Notes: generated by a model from the letters alone, not told the origin. Counted from the stretch's first letter, positions 16,556-26,199 are shown. The stretch: 64,000 nucleotides of DNA from Niveibacterium microcysteis (GCF_017161445.1 NZ_CP071060.1:2418001-2482000), one strand, 5' to 3'. Translations and numbers: made by a program.

Positions 16556-16960
16556 GCGCGCGCGAAGGCACAAGGAGGAGGCACCCGGCCGACAGCCGCC
16601 TCGGCACGGAATCGAACGTGCTTGCCTTCGATTCCGCACATTGCTGAGTGGCTTCTTGCTGGGTGCCACACTTTCGCAGGCTCGTCCCGGGCATGAGTCC
16701 GTCTTTCGGGTCGAATCCCGAAGACCTGCCCAACCGCGGGTTCCACGGCTACGGGAGCAAGCTCAAGCAGCTCGTGGTCACACACGACCGCGCTCCGCGA
16801 AATACGCCCGCAGCGACAGCCCGCTCCGCGGGCGACCGACAACCAGGTCAATCTGGCGGCAGCGTTGGCTTTGCGTCCGGCCCGGCAGCCGCCACGCAAA
16901 AAAACACAGTCGGTTATCGGCAGACGGCTATCATGCCGGTCCTCTTCGAAGTAGTCCCTC
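16556..16960. other. Intergenic region before yheS
   Basis: These 405 bases contain no gene that I can support. A short stretch near 16710 resembles a tRNA T-loop but has no acceptor or anticodon arms. The promoter of yheS presumably lies in the 3' half. Confidence 0.4.
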
Positions 16961-18643
16961 ATGATTTCCGTTCGTAATGTCACGCTGCGTCGCGGCGTCA
17001 AGGTCGTGCTCGACCGCGCATCCGTCACCTTCACCCCTGGCGAAAAGATCGGGCTTGTGGGCCGAAACGGTGCCGGAAAGTCCTCCTTCTTCGGCCTCCT
17101 CAACGGCACGCTGCATGAAGACAGTGGCGAGTTCTCCATCCCAGCGGCCTGGAAGATGGCGCAGGTGGCGCAAGACATGCCGGAGACCGAGCAAAGCGCG
17201 ACGGACTTCGTCATCGAGGGCGACACTGTACTGCTTGCCGCGCAGGCAGAAGTTGCGGCGGCCGAAGCCAGTGACGACGGCATGCGCATGGCGCACGCCT
17301 ACATGGATCTGCACGATGCTGGCGCGCATGACGCTGCCGCCCGCGCGCAGGCCCTGATCCTCGGCCTCGGCTTCTCGGCTGCGCAGCTCGATGAACCGGT
17401 GAACAGCTTTTCGGGCGGTTGGCGCATGCGCCTGCAACTCGCGCGCGCGCTGATGTGCCCGTCGGACCTGCTGCTACTCGACGAACCGACCAACCACCTC
17501 GACCTCGATGCGCTGGTATGGCTGGAAGCCTGGCTCAAGCGCTACCAGGGGACCATGGTCGTGATCAGCCACGACCGCGAGTTCCTCGACGCGGTAACGC
17601 AGGTGACGGTGCACGTCGATAACGCCAAGCTGGTGCGCTATGGCGGCAACTACAGCAAGTTCGAAGACATGCGCGCCGAGCAGCTGGTGCTGCAGCAAGC
17701 CGCCATGGCGAAGCAGGCCGACAAGATCGCCCACCTGCAGAAGTTCATCGACCGCTTCAAGGCCAAGGCCAGCAAGGCCAAGCAGGCGCAGAGCCGGGTC
17801 AGGGCGCTCGAACGCATGGAGAAGATCGCGCCGGTGCTGGCGGACGCCGAGTTCAACTTCGAGTTCAAGGAGCCGCTCAACGTCCCCAACCCGATGCTGT
17901 CGATGCTCGACGCGAGCTTCGGCTACCCGGCACCGGACGATGCCCCCGCGGGTACGCCGCCAACGGTGATCGTGCGCAACATCAACCGATCCGTCCTCGC
18001 CGGCCAGCGCATCGGCATCCTCGGCGCCAACGGCCAGGGCAAGTCCACGCTGGTGAAGACGGTGGCGCACGCGCTCGCGCCGATCGCGGGCGAAATCAGC
18101 GAAGGCAAGGGCCTTAACATCGGCTACTTCGCGCAGCAGGAGCTGGACGTGCTGGATCCGGCCGCCTCACCGCTGCTGCACATGACCCGCCTCGCCAAGG
18201 ACACGCCAGCGCACCTGCGGGCGCCGGGGCAAAGTGGCACGGAACAATCGCTGCGAACCTTCCTTGGCACGTTCAATTTCAGCGGTGACATGGTCCACCA
18301 GGCCGTCGGCACCATGAGCGGCGGCGAGAAGGCGCGCCTGGTGCTGTGCATGATCGTGTGGCAGCGCCCCAACCTGCTGCTGCTCGACGAACCGACCAAC
18401 CACCTGGACCTCGCCACGCGCGAGGCACTGGGCATGGCGCTCAACGAATTCGAAGGCACCGTGATGCTGGTCAGCCACGACCGCGCCCTGCTGCGCGCTG
18501 TGTGCGACGAGTTCTGGCTCGTCACCAAGGGTGGCGTGGAACCCTTCGACGGCGACCTCGACGACTACCAGCAATTCCTGCTCGACGAAGCCCGCCGTAT
18601 GCGCGAATTGGCGGCAGCGAAGCTGAAGAAGGCCGCGGCCTAA
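16961..18643 (+). CDS. yheS: ABC-F family ATPase, YheS type
   Basis: ABC-F proteins bind the ribosomal E site and modulate translation; they are cytoplasmic and not transporters. The 560-residue protein begins with the YheS-like SVRNVTLRRGVKVVLDRAS. It has two ATPase domains: Walker A GRNGAGKSS near residue 35 and GANGQGKSTL near 355. Both carry the signature and Walker B region LLLLDEPTNHLDLD. The linker between them is rich in Lys and Ala (IDRFKAKASKAKQAQSR). The order and linker match E. coli YheS more closely than Uup or EttA. It lacks the longer C-terminal tail of E. coli YheS. Confidence 0.9.
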   Translation: MISVRNVTLRRGVKVVLDRASVTFTPGEKIGLVGRNGAGKSSFFGLLNGTLHEDSGEFSIPAAWKMAQVAQDMPETEQSATDFVIEGDTVLLAAQAEVAAAEASDDGMRMAHAYMDLHDAGAHDAAARAQALILGLGFSAAQLDEPVNSFSGGWRMRLQLARALMCPSDLLLLDEPTNHLDLDALVWLEAWLKRYQGTMVVISHDREFLDAVTQVTVHVDNAKLVRYGGNYSKFEDMRAEQLVLQQAAMAKQADKIAHLQKFIDRFKAKASKAKQAQSRVRALERMEKIAPVLADAEFNFEFKEPLNVPNPMLSMLDASFGYPAPDDAPAGTPPTVIVRNINRSVLAGQRIGILGANGQGKSTLVKTVAHALAPIAGEISEGKGLNIGYFAQQELDVLDPAASPLLHMTRLAKDTPAHLRAPGQSGTEQSLRTFLGTFNFSGDMVHQAVGTMSGGEKARLVLCMIVWQRPNLLLLDEPTNHLDLATREALGMALNEFEGTVMLVSHDRALLRAVCDEFWLVTKGGVEPFDGDLDDYQQFLLDEARRMRELAAAKLKKAAA

Positions 18644-18973
18644 GGAGGCGGCGGCGACGCAACGGGTCGCGACCGCTGGCCAAGCCGAGGCAGACAAGCC
18701 GTCGCACTTGCCACACTTGGCACGCCCAAGTCGAAGCGGCGCGCGATGACCACGTCGCACGATCGCCCAGGCCACCGGTGGCTCGGTTGCGCACTGCTCG
18801 CCGCCCCCAGCCCTGCGCCATCGCCAAATTGGGCCGCCCGCCGGGTTGTAATGGCACTCGGCTGACAAGCGCCCGCCTCACATCAGGTGTGGGCGAGCCG
18901 TGCGCCGGAGGAAACGTAGCTGTCGCGGCTGCTTGGCCATTGGTGACGATTCGCCAGTGCCGGCGGGGTCGGC
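18644..18973. other. Intergenic region between convergent yheS and GNAT genes
   Basis: These 330 bases contain only compositional open frames. I see no strong hairpin with a T-run. Confidence 0.4.
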
Positions 18974-19462
18974 CTACGCTTCGGACACGTCCTGCGCAAC
19001 GCCTTCGAGCGCCAGCTCCTTGCGCATGAAAACGCTGAGCGGGTGCTCTGGGTAGTCGCCAAAGGCACCGCACCGAACAAACCCTTGCTTGCCGTAGAAA
19101 GCGAGTGCGGCCGGTTGGTACGGGCCGGTCTCGAGCATGAGGCTACGACAGCCTTTGGCATGCGCAGCGTGTTCCAGCACGCACAAGATTGACTGCGCGG
19201 CTCCATCGCCCCTGGCCTCAGGCCGAACATACATGCGCTTGACCTCACCATAGGATGTGCCGAGCACAATGGCCCCGCACCCGATTGCCACACCACCGGC
19301 AGTTCGCGCCACGGCAAACAATACGTTGGCTTGCGTCATGGCACCGATGTCCAGCGAATATCTGCACTCCTGCGGATAGAGCGTGTCTTGATAGGCATCG
19401 AGTTCGGCGATCAGTGCGATGGTCTCCGCCTGATCGGGGGGTTCAAGCTTGGTGCGGGTCAT
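18974..19462 (-). CDS. GNAT-family N-acetyltransferase
   Basis: This 162-residue GNAT-fold enzyme would transfer an acetyl group from acetyl-CoA to an unknown amine. The acetyl-CoA binding motif A is present as VRPEARGDGAAQSIL (R-x-x-x-x-G-x-A), followed by the helix LEHAAHAKGCRSLMLET. Motif B includes PAALAFYGKQGFVRCG. The ATG at 19462 follows AAGGA and is preferred to ATG 19480, which has no ribosome site. The gene stands alone. The substrate cannot be told. Confidence 0.88.
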   Translation of the reverse strand: MTRTKLEPPDQAETIALIAELDAYQDTLYPQECRYSLDIGAMTQANVLFAVARTAGGVAIGCGAIVLGTSYGEVKRMYVRPEARGDGAAQSILCVLEHAAHAKGCRSLMLETGPYQPAALAFYGKQGFVRCGAFGDYPEHPLSVFMRKELALEGVAQDVSEA

Positions 19463-19631
19463 CTTTTCCTTTACGGGCATAGGGTCGAAAGTGGCTCCAC
19501 CTGCTCAAATCGCAAGCACGGGCAGTCAGTTCCGCATTATCCGCAAACGGCAAGGTTTCCGATTTGTCGATCTTCCTGGCGCTCGCTCGTCGTAGCTTTA
19601 CCAAGGCCAACCCAGATTCGGAGAGCAATCC

Positions 19632-20075
19632 ATGCGGTTCATCATCACAGCGCAGCAGAGTACGGAGCAGGAAACGACAAAAGAACAGGCAGACTTCGAC
19701 GTCGAGCTGTTCAAGGCCTACATGCGGTTCAACGAGGACATGCACCAGGCTGGCGTGCTCGTCGCGTCCGAGGGGCTCAATCCTTCGGCGCCGGGCGCCC
19801 GCATCGCCGTCGCAAATGGCAAGCGCTACGTTATGGACGGCCCCTTTGCCGAGTCGAAGGAGCTGGTGGGCGGCTTCTACCTCATCGAGGTGCCCTCACT
19901 TGAAGAGGCTATCCAGTGGGCGCTGCGAGCGCCGTCCGGCTTTGGGAAGGACGATGTTCTGGAGGTTCGCCAACTTACTGGCGCCGGGGACCTTCCTCCC
20001 GAAATACTCTCACTGATCGCCGAAGCCGCGCCGACATGGAGCGCTTCGGCGTGGCAGTCGCGCGACGCGAAGTAG
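19632..20075 (+). CDS. YCII/DGPF-domain protein
   Basis: This 147-residue protein of the YCII-related (DGPF) family is identified by VMDGPFAESKELVGGFYLIEV and the YMRFNEDMHQAGVL helix. Such proteins adopt a ferredoxin-like fold. They are often paired with ECF sigma factors, but none is next to this one. A biochemical role is not established for most members. ATG 19632 lies just after a purine-rich stretch (GGAGAG at 19620). Confidence 0.85.
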   Translation: MRFIITAQQSTEQETTKEQADFDVELFKAYMRFNEDMHQAGVLVASEGLNPSAPGARIAVANGKRYVMDGPFAESKELVGGFYLIEVPSLEEAIQWALRAPSGFGKDDVLEVRQLTGAGDLPPEILSLIAEAAPTWSASAWQSRDAK

Positions 20076-20332
20076 CTGCGTTCGATAGGCGCCGCCTGAC
20101 ACAGCGGCCGCGGCTGGCCGAGGGCATTCGGCAAGCCGTGGCAGCAAACCTGCAAGGTCGCCCGGGCAGGCAGGTGCTGCTACAGCGGAATCAGAACGAT
20201 CGAACGGCAGCCCCATCTTTGAGAGCCGTCAATCCCACAAGCCGCGCGCCGTTGGGAAATTGAACAACCGGCCGGCAGGCGGTCGCCTTGAGTGATACCC
20301 TGCGTCCGGTTTTAACGCATCGTGCCTTTCGA

Positions 20333-20743
20333 ATGACCACTACACCTCAAGTACAGTCGCCCCGGGAAGTGCTGAAGCAGCTCGCCGGCAAGTATCCGGT
20401 TTTGCGCAACTGGCAGCCGTTGGCGATCGGAATCGACAAGCAGTTGATCGCACTGCATCCGGAGTTTGCACCGAAGCACCTGCGGACCGCGCTGCTGATC
20501 CACACGCGCGCCTTGCCCTACCTTCGCTCGGTCGCGAAGGCGAAAGAACGCTTCGCACTCGATGGCTCAGCTGCAGGCGAGGTCACCGAGCAGCAGCGCG
20601 CGCATGCAACGGAACAGATCAAGGAAGTCCAGCGCAAGCGTGCAGAAGCTCGCCGACAGGCCGAGGAAGCAGAGAAGGCCCGCAAGGCCGAGGAACTGCG
20701 CCAGCAAAAGCTGCAGATGCTGGTGTCGAAGTTCAGCGGCTAA
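20333..20743 (+). CDS. ProQ/FinO-family RNA-binding protein
   Basis: This 136-residue protein has a FinO/ProQ RNA-chaperone domain in its first 85 residues (LKQLAGKYPVLRNWQPLAIGI and the helix HLRTALLIHTRALPYLRSV). A highly charged coiled-coil C-terminus rich in Lys, Arg and Glu follows (about residues 85-130). Proteins of this family bind structured mRNA 3' ends and small RNAs. ATG 20333 is chosen over an upstream TTG at 20288, because the folded domain begins shortly after it. The gene has no close neighbours. Confidence 0.88.
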   Translation: MTTTPQVQSPREVLKQLAGKYPVLRNWQPLAIGIDKQLIALHPEFAPKHLRTALLIHTRALPYLRSVAKAKERFALDGSAAGEVTEQQRAHATEQIKEVQRKRAEARRQAEEAEKARKAEELRQQKLQMLVSKFSG

Positions 20744-20884
20744 GCAGGGGCATCAGGGTGTCCGGCCGCCGTCCGGCTAGCGTTTGAATGTGCCGGCACG
20801 CAACACCCCGCTTGAGTCACTACGCACCCGCCCCTCCCCGGGCACCATCACCTTGGCCGCAATGGCCCCGGTGATTGGCGGAGG

Positions 20885-21403
20885 CTATTCGCCATCCCAA
20901 TAGTTGAGCGAATCACCTGCCCGACCGACGTACACAAACCGCTGTGGCTTGCCGTCAGCACTCGGCGGTAGTTCGGCGAGGACACCAAATTTTCCCGAAT
21001 CCGGATACTCGGCGATCTCCGGGGAAAGTTTGGTGCTGACCGCCAGGTAACGCAGTTCCTCCGTGCCAGTGTTCGTAATCTGGTGCGCCGCTTCGTTGCC
21101 ACCCGGCGGACAGGCGATGACGTCACCGGTGCGAATGGCATAGGTGTTCGCGCCAATTCGCACCTCGCCTGAGCCCTGAAGCACGAAGAACATCTCCTCG
21201 TTGGCGCGGTGGTTGTGAAACGGGAACGCTCGCTTCCCCGGCGGTACCGCCGTGATGTTGTACCCAAGCTTCTGCGCACCGATCCTCGGGCTGATGTAGG
21301 CCATTCGCGCATCGAATTTGTCCGCCGCAGCACCCGTCGGGGCAAATACGGCTGGGCGCGGTTCGAATTCGATGTCAGCAATGTTGATAATGGGTTTCGT
21401 CAT
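20885..21403 (-). CDS. Cupin-domain protein
   Basis: This 172-residue protein has one cupin barrel at about residues 45-120. Motif 1 is FHNHRANEEMFFVLQGSGEV, with two His and Glu as metal ligands. Motif 2 is GDVIACPPGGNEAAHQITN with the third His. The N-terminus (INIADIEFEPRP) and a C-terminal segment ending LNYWDGE resemble a family of uncharacterised cupins that may be sugar- or acid-modifying enzymes. The substrate is unknown. The gene is monocistronic. Confidence 0.85.
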   Translation of the reverse strand: MTKPIINIADIEFEPRPAVFAPTGAAADKFDARMAYISPRIGAQKLGYNITAVPPGKRAFPFHNHRANEEMFFVLQGSGEVRIGANTYAIRTGDVIACPPGGNEAAHQITNTGTEELRYLAVSTKLSPEIAEYPDSGKFGVLAELPPSADGKPQRFVYVGRAGDSLNYWDGE

Positions 21404-21880
21404 GGCTGGGCTCCAGAGTGCAGAGTGAGCGGTTGTCGGGGCAAACGGATCGCGCCCCTTCCTTGGCCCGCAGATTTATAGCACCGCCAGTTGTGTTTGG
21501 CGCCACGCCGATCCGGCTAGGCGCTCACTGGTTTGCCAGCCCTTGGCGTAACGCGTGCCGCAATGCAGGCCTCTGGTGCCCGTGCACACGAAGCCTGTGC
21601 TGCGCGAACTGCCGGCAGGCGCACCACTCTGCTGCCCCGGCAGGCTCGTACGGGTATGTCGCGGCTTCGATAACATTACGGGGCGGCGCCTTCTGACGCG
21701 TGACGTCCGTATGGTGCCGAAATCACTCACTGCGGCGGCCTGATTGCACTCTTTCCGAGTACTGTCGCGGCCGTGTCGCAGCTGATCGGTACAATCTCGC
21801 CAGGTTCCAACAGAGATATGCCCGCCAAGGGCTGAAAACGCGGGTGCGGCGGCGCACCTCGAATAGCAAAAAGGATGGTC
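21404..21880. other. Intergenic region between cupin and flavoenzyme genes
   Basis: These 477 bases contain no supported gene. A TACAAT hexamer at 21790-21795 may be the -10 of the downstream flavoenzyme gene. The ribosome site AAGGA is at 21871-21875. Confidence 0.4.
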
Positions 21881-23134
21881 ATGAAGTGCGTGGATGATTT
21901 TCGTCTCAAATTTGGTCAGCGCGAGGTGGTGCCGATCATCATCGGTGGCATGGGTGTCGACATCTCGTCTGCCGAACTTGCGCTCGAAGCGGCGCGGCTG
22001 GGCGGAATCGGCCACATCTCCGATGCAATGGTCCAGACGGTTTCCGACCGCCGCTTCAAGACGAAATTCACGCGCGACAAGCTGCAGCAGTACAAGTACA
22101 ACGTCGCGAACTCCGACAAGTCCGACGTGCAGTTCAACCTCGCCCAGTTGGCGGAAGCGACCCGCCTGCATGTCGGCTCGACGATGGAGGCCAAGCGCGG
22201 CGACGGCATGATCTTCATCAACTGCATGGAGAAGCTGACGATGAACGCGGCGCGCGACACTTTGCGCGTGCGCCTCGCATCGGCTCTCGATGCGGGAATC
22301 GATGGCATCACCTTGTCGGCCGGTCTGCACCTTGGCTCATTTGCGCTGATCGAAGATCACCCGCGCTTCCGCGATGCCAAGCTCGGCATCATCGTGTCGT
22401 CCTTGCGCGCGCTGCAGCTTTTCCTGCGCAAGAACGCCCGTCTGAATCGCGCGCCGGACTACATCGTGGTGGAAGGCCCGCTCGCTGGCGGCCATCTCGG
22501 TTTTGGCCTGACCGACTGGCAAAACTATGATCTGGCAACCATCGTTGCCGAGATCATCGCCTGGCTGCAGAAAGAACAGCTCGATATCCCGGTAATTCCG
22601 GCCGGCGGCATCTTTACGGGTTCCGACGCTGTTGGATTCCTCGAAAACGGTGCGGCCGCGGTGCAAGTTGCGACGCGCTTTACCGTCACCGACGAATGCG
22701 GTTTGCCGGAAAAGGTGCGTCAGGAATACTTCCGCGCCAGTGAGGCGGATGTGGAGGTAAACGGCGTGTCACCGACCGGGTACCCGATGCGGATGCTGAA
22801 GAGCAGCCCCGCCATTGGTGACGGCATTCGCCCGAACTGCGAGGCCTATGGTTATCTGTTGGACGGTGCCGGCTCCTGTGCCTACATTACGTCGTACAAC
22901 CGCGAGGTCGCTGCACACCCCGGCGCGCGCCAGATCAAGGTGATGGACAAGACCTGTCTCTGCACACAGATGCACAACTTTGACTGCTGGACCTGTGGCC
23001 ATTACGTGTACCGCCTGAAGGACACGACCAACCGCCTCGCGGACGGCAGCTACCAGGCGCTTTCGGCAGAGCATGTGTTCAAGGACTACCAGTTCAGCAA
23101 AGACAACAAGATCGCCCTGCCCGCGCAGCCCTGA
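21881..23134 (+). CDS. Nitronate monooxygenase-like flavoprotein with C-terminal cysteine cluster
   Basis: This 417-residue FMN-dependent TIM-barrel protein is of the 2-nitropropane dioxygenase/nitronate monooxygenase superfamily. It has an N-terminal PIIIGGMGVDISSAELAL (usually PI.GGMG), a VEGPLAGGHLGF flavin loop, and VIPAGGIFTGSDAVGFLENGAAAVQVATRF, the phosphate-binding part of the barrel. The last 60 residues are an extension with Cys359, Cys361, Cys369 and Cys372 (C-x-C-x7-C-x2-C), which the basic family lacks. ATG 21881 is used because AAGGA is 5 bases upstream; ATG 21875 overlaps that site. The reaction is uncertain. Confidence 0.82.
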   Translation: MKCVDDFRLKFGQREVVPIIIGGMGVDISSAELALEAARLGGIGHISDAMVQTVSDRRFKTKFTRDKLQQYKYNVANSDKSDVQFNLAQLAEATRLHVGSTMEAKRGDGMIFINCMEKLTMNAARDTLRVRLASALDAGIDGITLSAGLHLGSFALIEDHPRFRDAKLGIIVSSLRALQLFLRKNARLNRAPDYIVVEGPLAGGHLGFGLTDWQNYDLATIVAEIIAWLQKEQLDIPVIPAGGIFTGSDAVGFLENGAAAVQVATRFTVTDECGLPEKVRQEYFRASEADVEVNGVSPTGYPMRMLKSSPAIGDGIRPNCEAYGYLLDGAGSCAYITSYNREVAAHPGARQIKVMDKTCLCTQMHNFDCWTCGHYVYRLKDTTNRLADGSYQALSAEHVFKDYQFSKDNKIALPAQP

Positions 23135-23157
23135 TCTTCGTCTGCGGTTTGCAGTGT

Positions 23158-23184
23158 CAAATGGGGCAATAGTTGCCCCATTTG
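23158..23184 (+). terminator. Hairpin terminator after the flavoenzyme gene
   Basis: This is a perfect 12-base stem (CAAATGGGGCAA with its complement) around a 3-base loop TAG, followed by TTTG. It begins 24 bases after the flavoenzyme stop codon. Confidence 0.75.
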
Positions 23185-23261
23185 TTTGAACATCGGCCTT
23201 GAACTTCCGTCCGTGTCGTGCCGTTATTGCAGTTCCGGCTCGACAACGTACGGAGGCGAAA

Positions 23262-23600
23262 ATGAAAACTGGTGATCCAACCCAGCGTTCCTTCGGCCAG
23301 TTGCTCTACCGTTACTTCTGGCCGTTCCAGTACTTTCGCGATGTGACGCGCGGCTCGCAGCTGGAGCAAGTGCAGAACTACCGCTTCAATCGCACGATGC
23401 GCCGTTACCTTCCCGGATTCGCGGTGAAGTGGTGTTGTCTATCCGCGCTTTGGTTTGGCGCGGGAGCGCTCTGCGAGACCGCGTTATCGGTCGTTGTGCC
23501 CGCCGCCTGCTGCTATCTCACCGCGACCGGCTCGTTCATGGTGGTCGTGCAAGTCGCTGTTGCCTGGGTCTGGCTTACGCATTTTCCCGAACGATTCTGA
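23262..23600 (+). CDS. Hypothetical membrane protein
   Basis: This 112-residue protein has a good ribosome site, CGGAGG, 8 bases before ATG 23262. The N-terminal half is aromatic and basic (LLYRYFWPFQYFRDVTRG, YRFNRTMRRYLPGF). The C-terminal half has two hydrophobic helices (about 55-78 and 82-105), so it is probably an inner-membrane protein with both ends in the cytoplasm. No family is recognised. It is flanked by terminators and likely monocistronic. Confidence 0.7.
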   Translation: MKTGDPTQRSFGQLLYRYFWPFQYFRDVTRGSQLEQVQNYRFNRTMRRYLPGFAVKWCCLSALWFGAGALCETALSVVVPAACCYLTATGSFMVVVQVAVAWVWLTHFPERF

Positions 23601-23618
23601 ACCGAAGGCGCAATGAAA

Positions 23619-23645
23619 AAGGGCGCCGGGGTTGCCAGCGCCCTT
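23619..23645 (-). terminator. Terminator between convergent genes, serving the acyl-CoA dehydrogenase operon
   Basis: Arms AAGGGCGC and GCGCCCTT flank an 11-base loop. On the minus strand the stem is followed by a T-run (TTTTT), so it fits the etfB-to-acd operon ending at 23666. It may act in both directions. Confidence 0.75.
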
Positions 23646-23665
23646 GCTGAAAGCACTTTTCCGGG

Positions 23666-25474
23666 TCAGAACAAGGCTTCGTCGAGCGCCATCGCACCCG
23701 CCGCACCGCAGCAGACGGTGTGCGATAGGCCACCAACCTGCGACATCACGTGGTCCGCGAAGAAGCGTGCTGTGATGATCTTGGTGCGGTAGAAGTCGGC
23801 ATCGCCTTCGCCCGCCTCCAGTTTGCGCTGGGCAATCACCGCGGCGCGAGCCATCTGCCAACCGCCGCAAACGATACCCATCAGCTTGAGCATCGGCACT
23901 GCGGCGACGTGAGCGGCCTTGATATCGGTGCCAAAGGTCGCAAGCACATACTCAACCGCTTGCTCTGCCGCCGTAACGCTGTCCGCCAACGCCTTGCGGA
24001 TAACCGCGAGGTGCTCGCCCTGGCTGCCTGCCGCGGCTTCCGCCAACTGGCCGTCGAGCCGGCGCATCATGCCGATCACTGCCTTCGCGGTGATCCCGCC
24101 TTCACGCGCCATCTTGCGGCCGATGAGGTCGTTCGCCTGAATGCCCGTGGTGCCTTCGTAGATCGCGGAAATTCGGGCGTCGCGCAAATACTGTGCTGCA
24201 CCGGTTTCCTCGATGTAGCCCATGCCACCGTGCACCTGTACGCCGAGCGAGGCCATCTCGATACCGGTTTCAGTGCACCAGCCCTTCACGATCGGAATCA
24301 TGAAGTCGGCAAACGCCTGCGCCTTGGCACGCTCGGCCGCGTCAGCATGGCAGTGCGCGGTATCCAGTGCCGCTGCAGTCACGTAAGCAATGGCTCGCAT
24401 CGCTTCCACATGCGACTTCATCGTCATCAGCATGCGGCGGATATCCGGATGCTTGATGATCGCGACCTTGCCGCCACCCTTCACGCCCAACTCCGTGCCC
24501 TGTGTCCGCTCGCGCGCGTACTGCACCGCCTTCTGGTAGGCACGCTCGCTGATCGCGAGCCCTTCAAGGCCAACCGAGAAGCGCGCTTCGTTCATCATGA
24601 TGAACATGTACTCGAGGCCGCGATTGGCTTCGCCAACCAGATAGCCAACCGCGCCGCCCTTGTCGCCGTACGACATCACGCAGGTCGGGCTGCCGTGGAT
24701 GCCCAGCTTGTGCTCGATCGACACGCAATGCACGTCGTTGCGTGCCCCCAGCGAGCCGTCGTCGTTCACCATGAACTTCGGCACCACGAACAGTGAAATG
24801 CCCTTCACCCCCTCTGGCGCGTCCGGCAAGCGGGCGAGCACCAGGTGGATGATGTTCTCGGTCATGTCGTGCTCACCGTAGGTGATGAAGATCTTCTGAC
24901 CGGAAATCAGATAGCTACCATCGGCTTGCGGCACCGCTTTGCTGCGCACGGCGGCAAGGTCGGAGCCGGCCTGCGGCTCGGTGAGGTTCATCGTGCCGGT
25001 CCAGACGCCGGCGACCATCTTGTCGAGGAACTTCGCCTTTAGCTCATCCGAACCGCGCAGCACGAGCGCTTCGATTGCGCCTTGCGTCAGCATCGGCCCC
25101 AGCGAGAACGCAAGGTTGGCCGACTTGAACATTTCGGACACCGGCGTGGATGCGAGTTTGGGTAGTCCTTGGCCGCCGAACTCGACAGGGCAACCGATCG
25201 CCGTCCAGCCGCCCTCGGCGAACTGCTGGTAGGCGTCCTTCCAGCCTGGGGCGGTCGTGACGGTGCCGGCATCCCACTTGGCGCCGTTGCGGTCGCCGAC
25301 GACGTTGAGCGGTGCGAGCACGCCGGCGGCGAACTTGCCGCCCTCCTCCATGATTGCGTCGACCAGATCAGGTGTTGCTTCCTCGCAGCCGGGCATGCTG
25401 GAGAGTTCCCCCAAACCAGCAAGCTCGTTGAGAACAAACTGCATATCGCGGATCGGTGCAGTGTACTGGCTCAT
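23666..25474 (-). CDS. Acyl-CoA dehydrogenase, long form
   Basis: This FAD enzyme introduces the alpha,beta double bond in acyl-CoA and passes electrons to ETF. At 602 residues it is the long form with an extra C-terminal domain (about 470-600), like FadE5/DmdC types, not the 380-residue short form. Visible elements are MNLTEPQAGSDLAAVRSKA (FAD/substrate loop), ISGQKIFITYGEHD, AYQKAVQYARERTQG, and YEGTTGIQANDLIGRKM with the catalytic Glu. It is the last gene of the etfB-etfA-cbiM-like operon and is followed by a terminator. The acyl chain preference is not evident. Confidence 0.93.
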   Translation of the reverse strand: MSQYTAPIRDMQFVLNELAGLGELSSMPGCEEATPDLVDAIMEEGGKFAAGVLAPLNVVGDRNGAKWDAGTVTTAPGWKDAYQQFAEGGWTAIGCPVEFGGQGLPKLASTPVSEMFKSANLAFSLGPMLTQGAIEALVLRGSDELKAKFLDKMVAGVWTGTMNLTEPQAGSDLAAVRSKAVPQADGSYLISGQKIFITYGEHDMTENIIHLVLARLPDAPEGVKGISLFVVPKFMVNDDGSLGARNDVHCVSIEHKLGIHGSPTCVMSYGDKGGAVGYLVGEANRGLEYMFIMMNEARFSVGLEGLAISERAYQKAVQYARERTQGTELGVKGGGKVAIIKHPDIRRMLMTMKSHVEAMRAIAYVTAAALDTAHCHADAAERAKAQAFADFMIPIVKGWCTETGIEMASLGVQVHGGMGYIEETGAAQYLRDARISAIYEGTTGIQANDLIGRKMAREGGITAKAVIGMMRRLDGQLAEAAAGSQGEHLAVIRKALADSVTAAEQAVEYVLATFGTDIKAAHVAAVPMLKLMGIVCGGWQMARAAVIAQRKLEAGEGDADFYRTKIITARFFADHVMSQVGGLSHTVCCGAAGAMALDEALF

Positions 25475-25518
25475 AAATCACTCCCCCCAAAAAACACCGC
25501 GGCGAACTGCCGCGCAGA

Positions 25519-26181
25519 TCATTTGTCCAACAGATAGCGGCGATCGTCGAAGCTCGCGACCCAGCCGGGGCAAAAGACCACCAGCAAGGTTGCCGCCATG
25601 CCGCTTAGCCACGCCTCGGCGAAACCAAGCAGCAGGAAATAAGGCAGATAGTCTTCGAGGATCCGTCCGATCGCAGCGCCCCCCAGCGCCTGAACCAGAC
25701 TTGCGCCCACACCAACAGCCAGCATGCACGCGGCTGACACCGCACATGCGTTGGCAAATATGAAAACAAACAGGTGGTTCGGCAGCCGTGCTTGCAGCAG
25801 CCGATCCGCCACATGGCTCAACCAGGCGGGCAGCACGCCGAGCAAGACAAAGTTGAAGGGCCAGGCCGCCAGCTCGGTCGACGTGCCGATCGCGGAAGCG
25901 AGGCTGCCGATGGCGATCGCGAAGATTGCCCGTGCGCGGCCAAACGTGAGGACGGCAACCGTTACGCCGAGAAGATGCAGGCGAAACCCCGGCGCCAGAT
26001 TGGCTTTGAGGCTCCAAAGCAACATCAGCATGACCGCCGCCCCAAGCAAGCGCCCGAGTACCGGCCCGCTAATCAGTGTTCGCCATTCCGCCTGCCGCGC
26101 CTCGTAAATCAGCGCGGCAAGGGCCAGCACACCGCCGGCCCAAGCCAGCCCGCCAGGGAGGGTGTCGAGGCTGAAATCCAC
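25519..26181 (-). CDS. CbiM-like integral membrane protein (ECF transporter permease type)
   Basis: This 220-residue, very hydrophobic protein has six or seven predicted membrane segments. The sequence around NLAPGFRLHLLGVTVAVLTF and SIGTSTELAAWPFNFVLLGV resembles the CbiM/COG3235 permeases, which form the substrate-binding part of energy-coupling factor importers for cobalt or nickel. The usual N-terminal Met-His metal site of true CbiM is absent here. No CbiQ or CbiO partners are in the window. It lies between etfA (18 bases) and acd (44 bases) in one transcript, which is unusual. Confidence 0.7.
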   Translation of the reverse strand: MDFSLDTLPGGLAWAGGVLALAALIYEARQAEWRTLISGPVLGRLLGAAVMLMLLWSLKANLAPGFRLHLLGVTVAVLTFGRARAIFAIAIGSLASAIGTSTELAAWPFNFVLLGVLPAWLSHVADRLLQARLPNHLFVFIFANACAVSAACMLAVGVGASLVQALGGAAIGRILEDYLPYFLLLGFAEAWLSGMAATLLVVFCPGWVASFDDRRYLLDK

Positions 26182-26199
26182 CGCCCCTCCCTGCCGCGA

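Noticed and set aside
16690..16730. tRNA-like T-loop (GGTCGAATCCC)
   Set aside because: The loop is one base short and no matching acceptor, D or anticodon arms are found around it.
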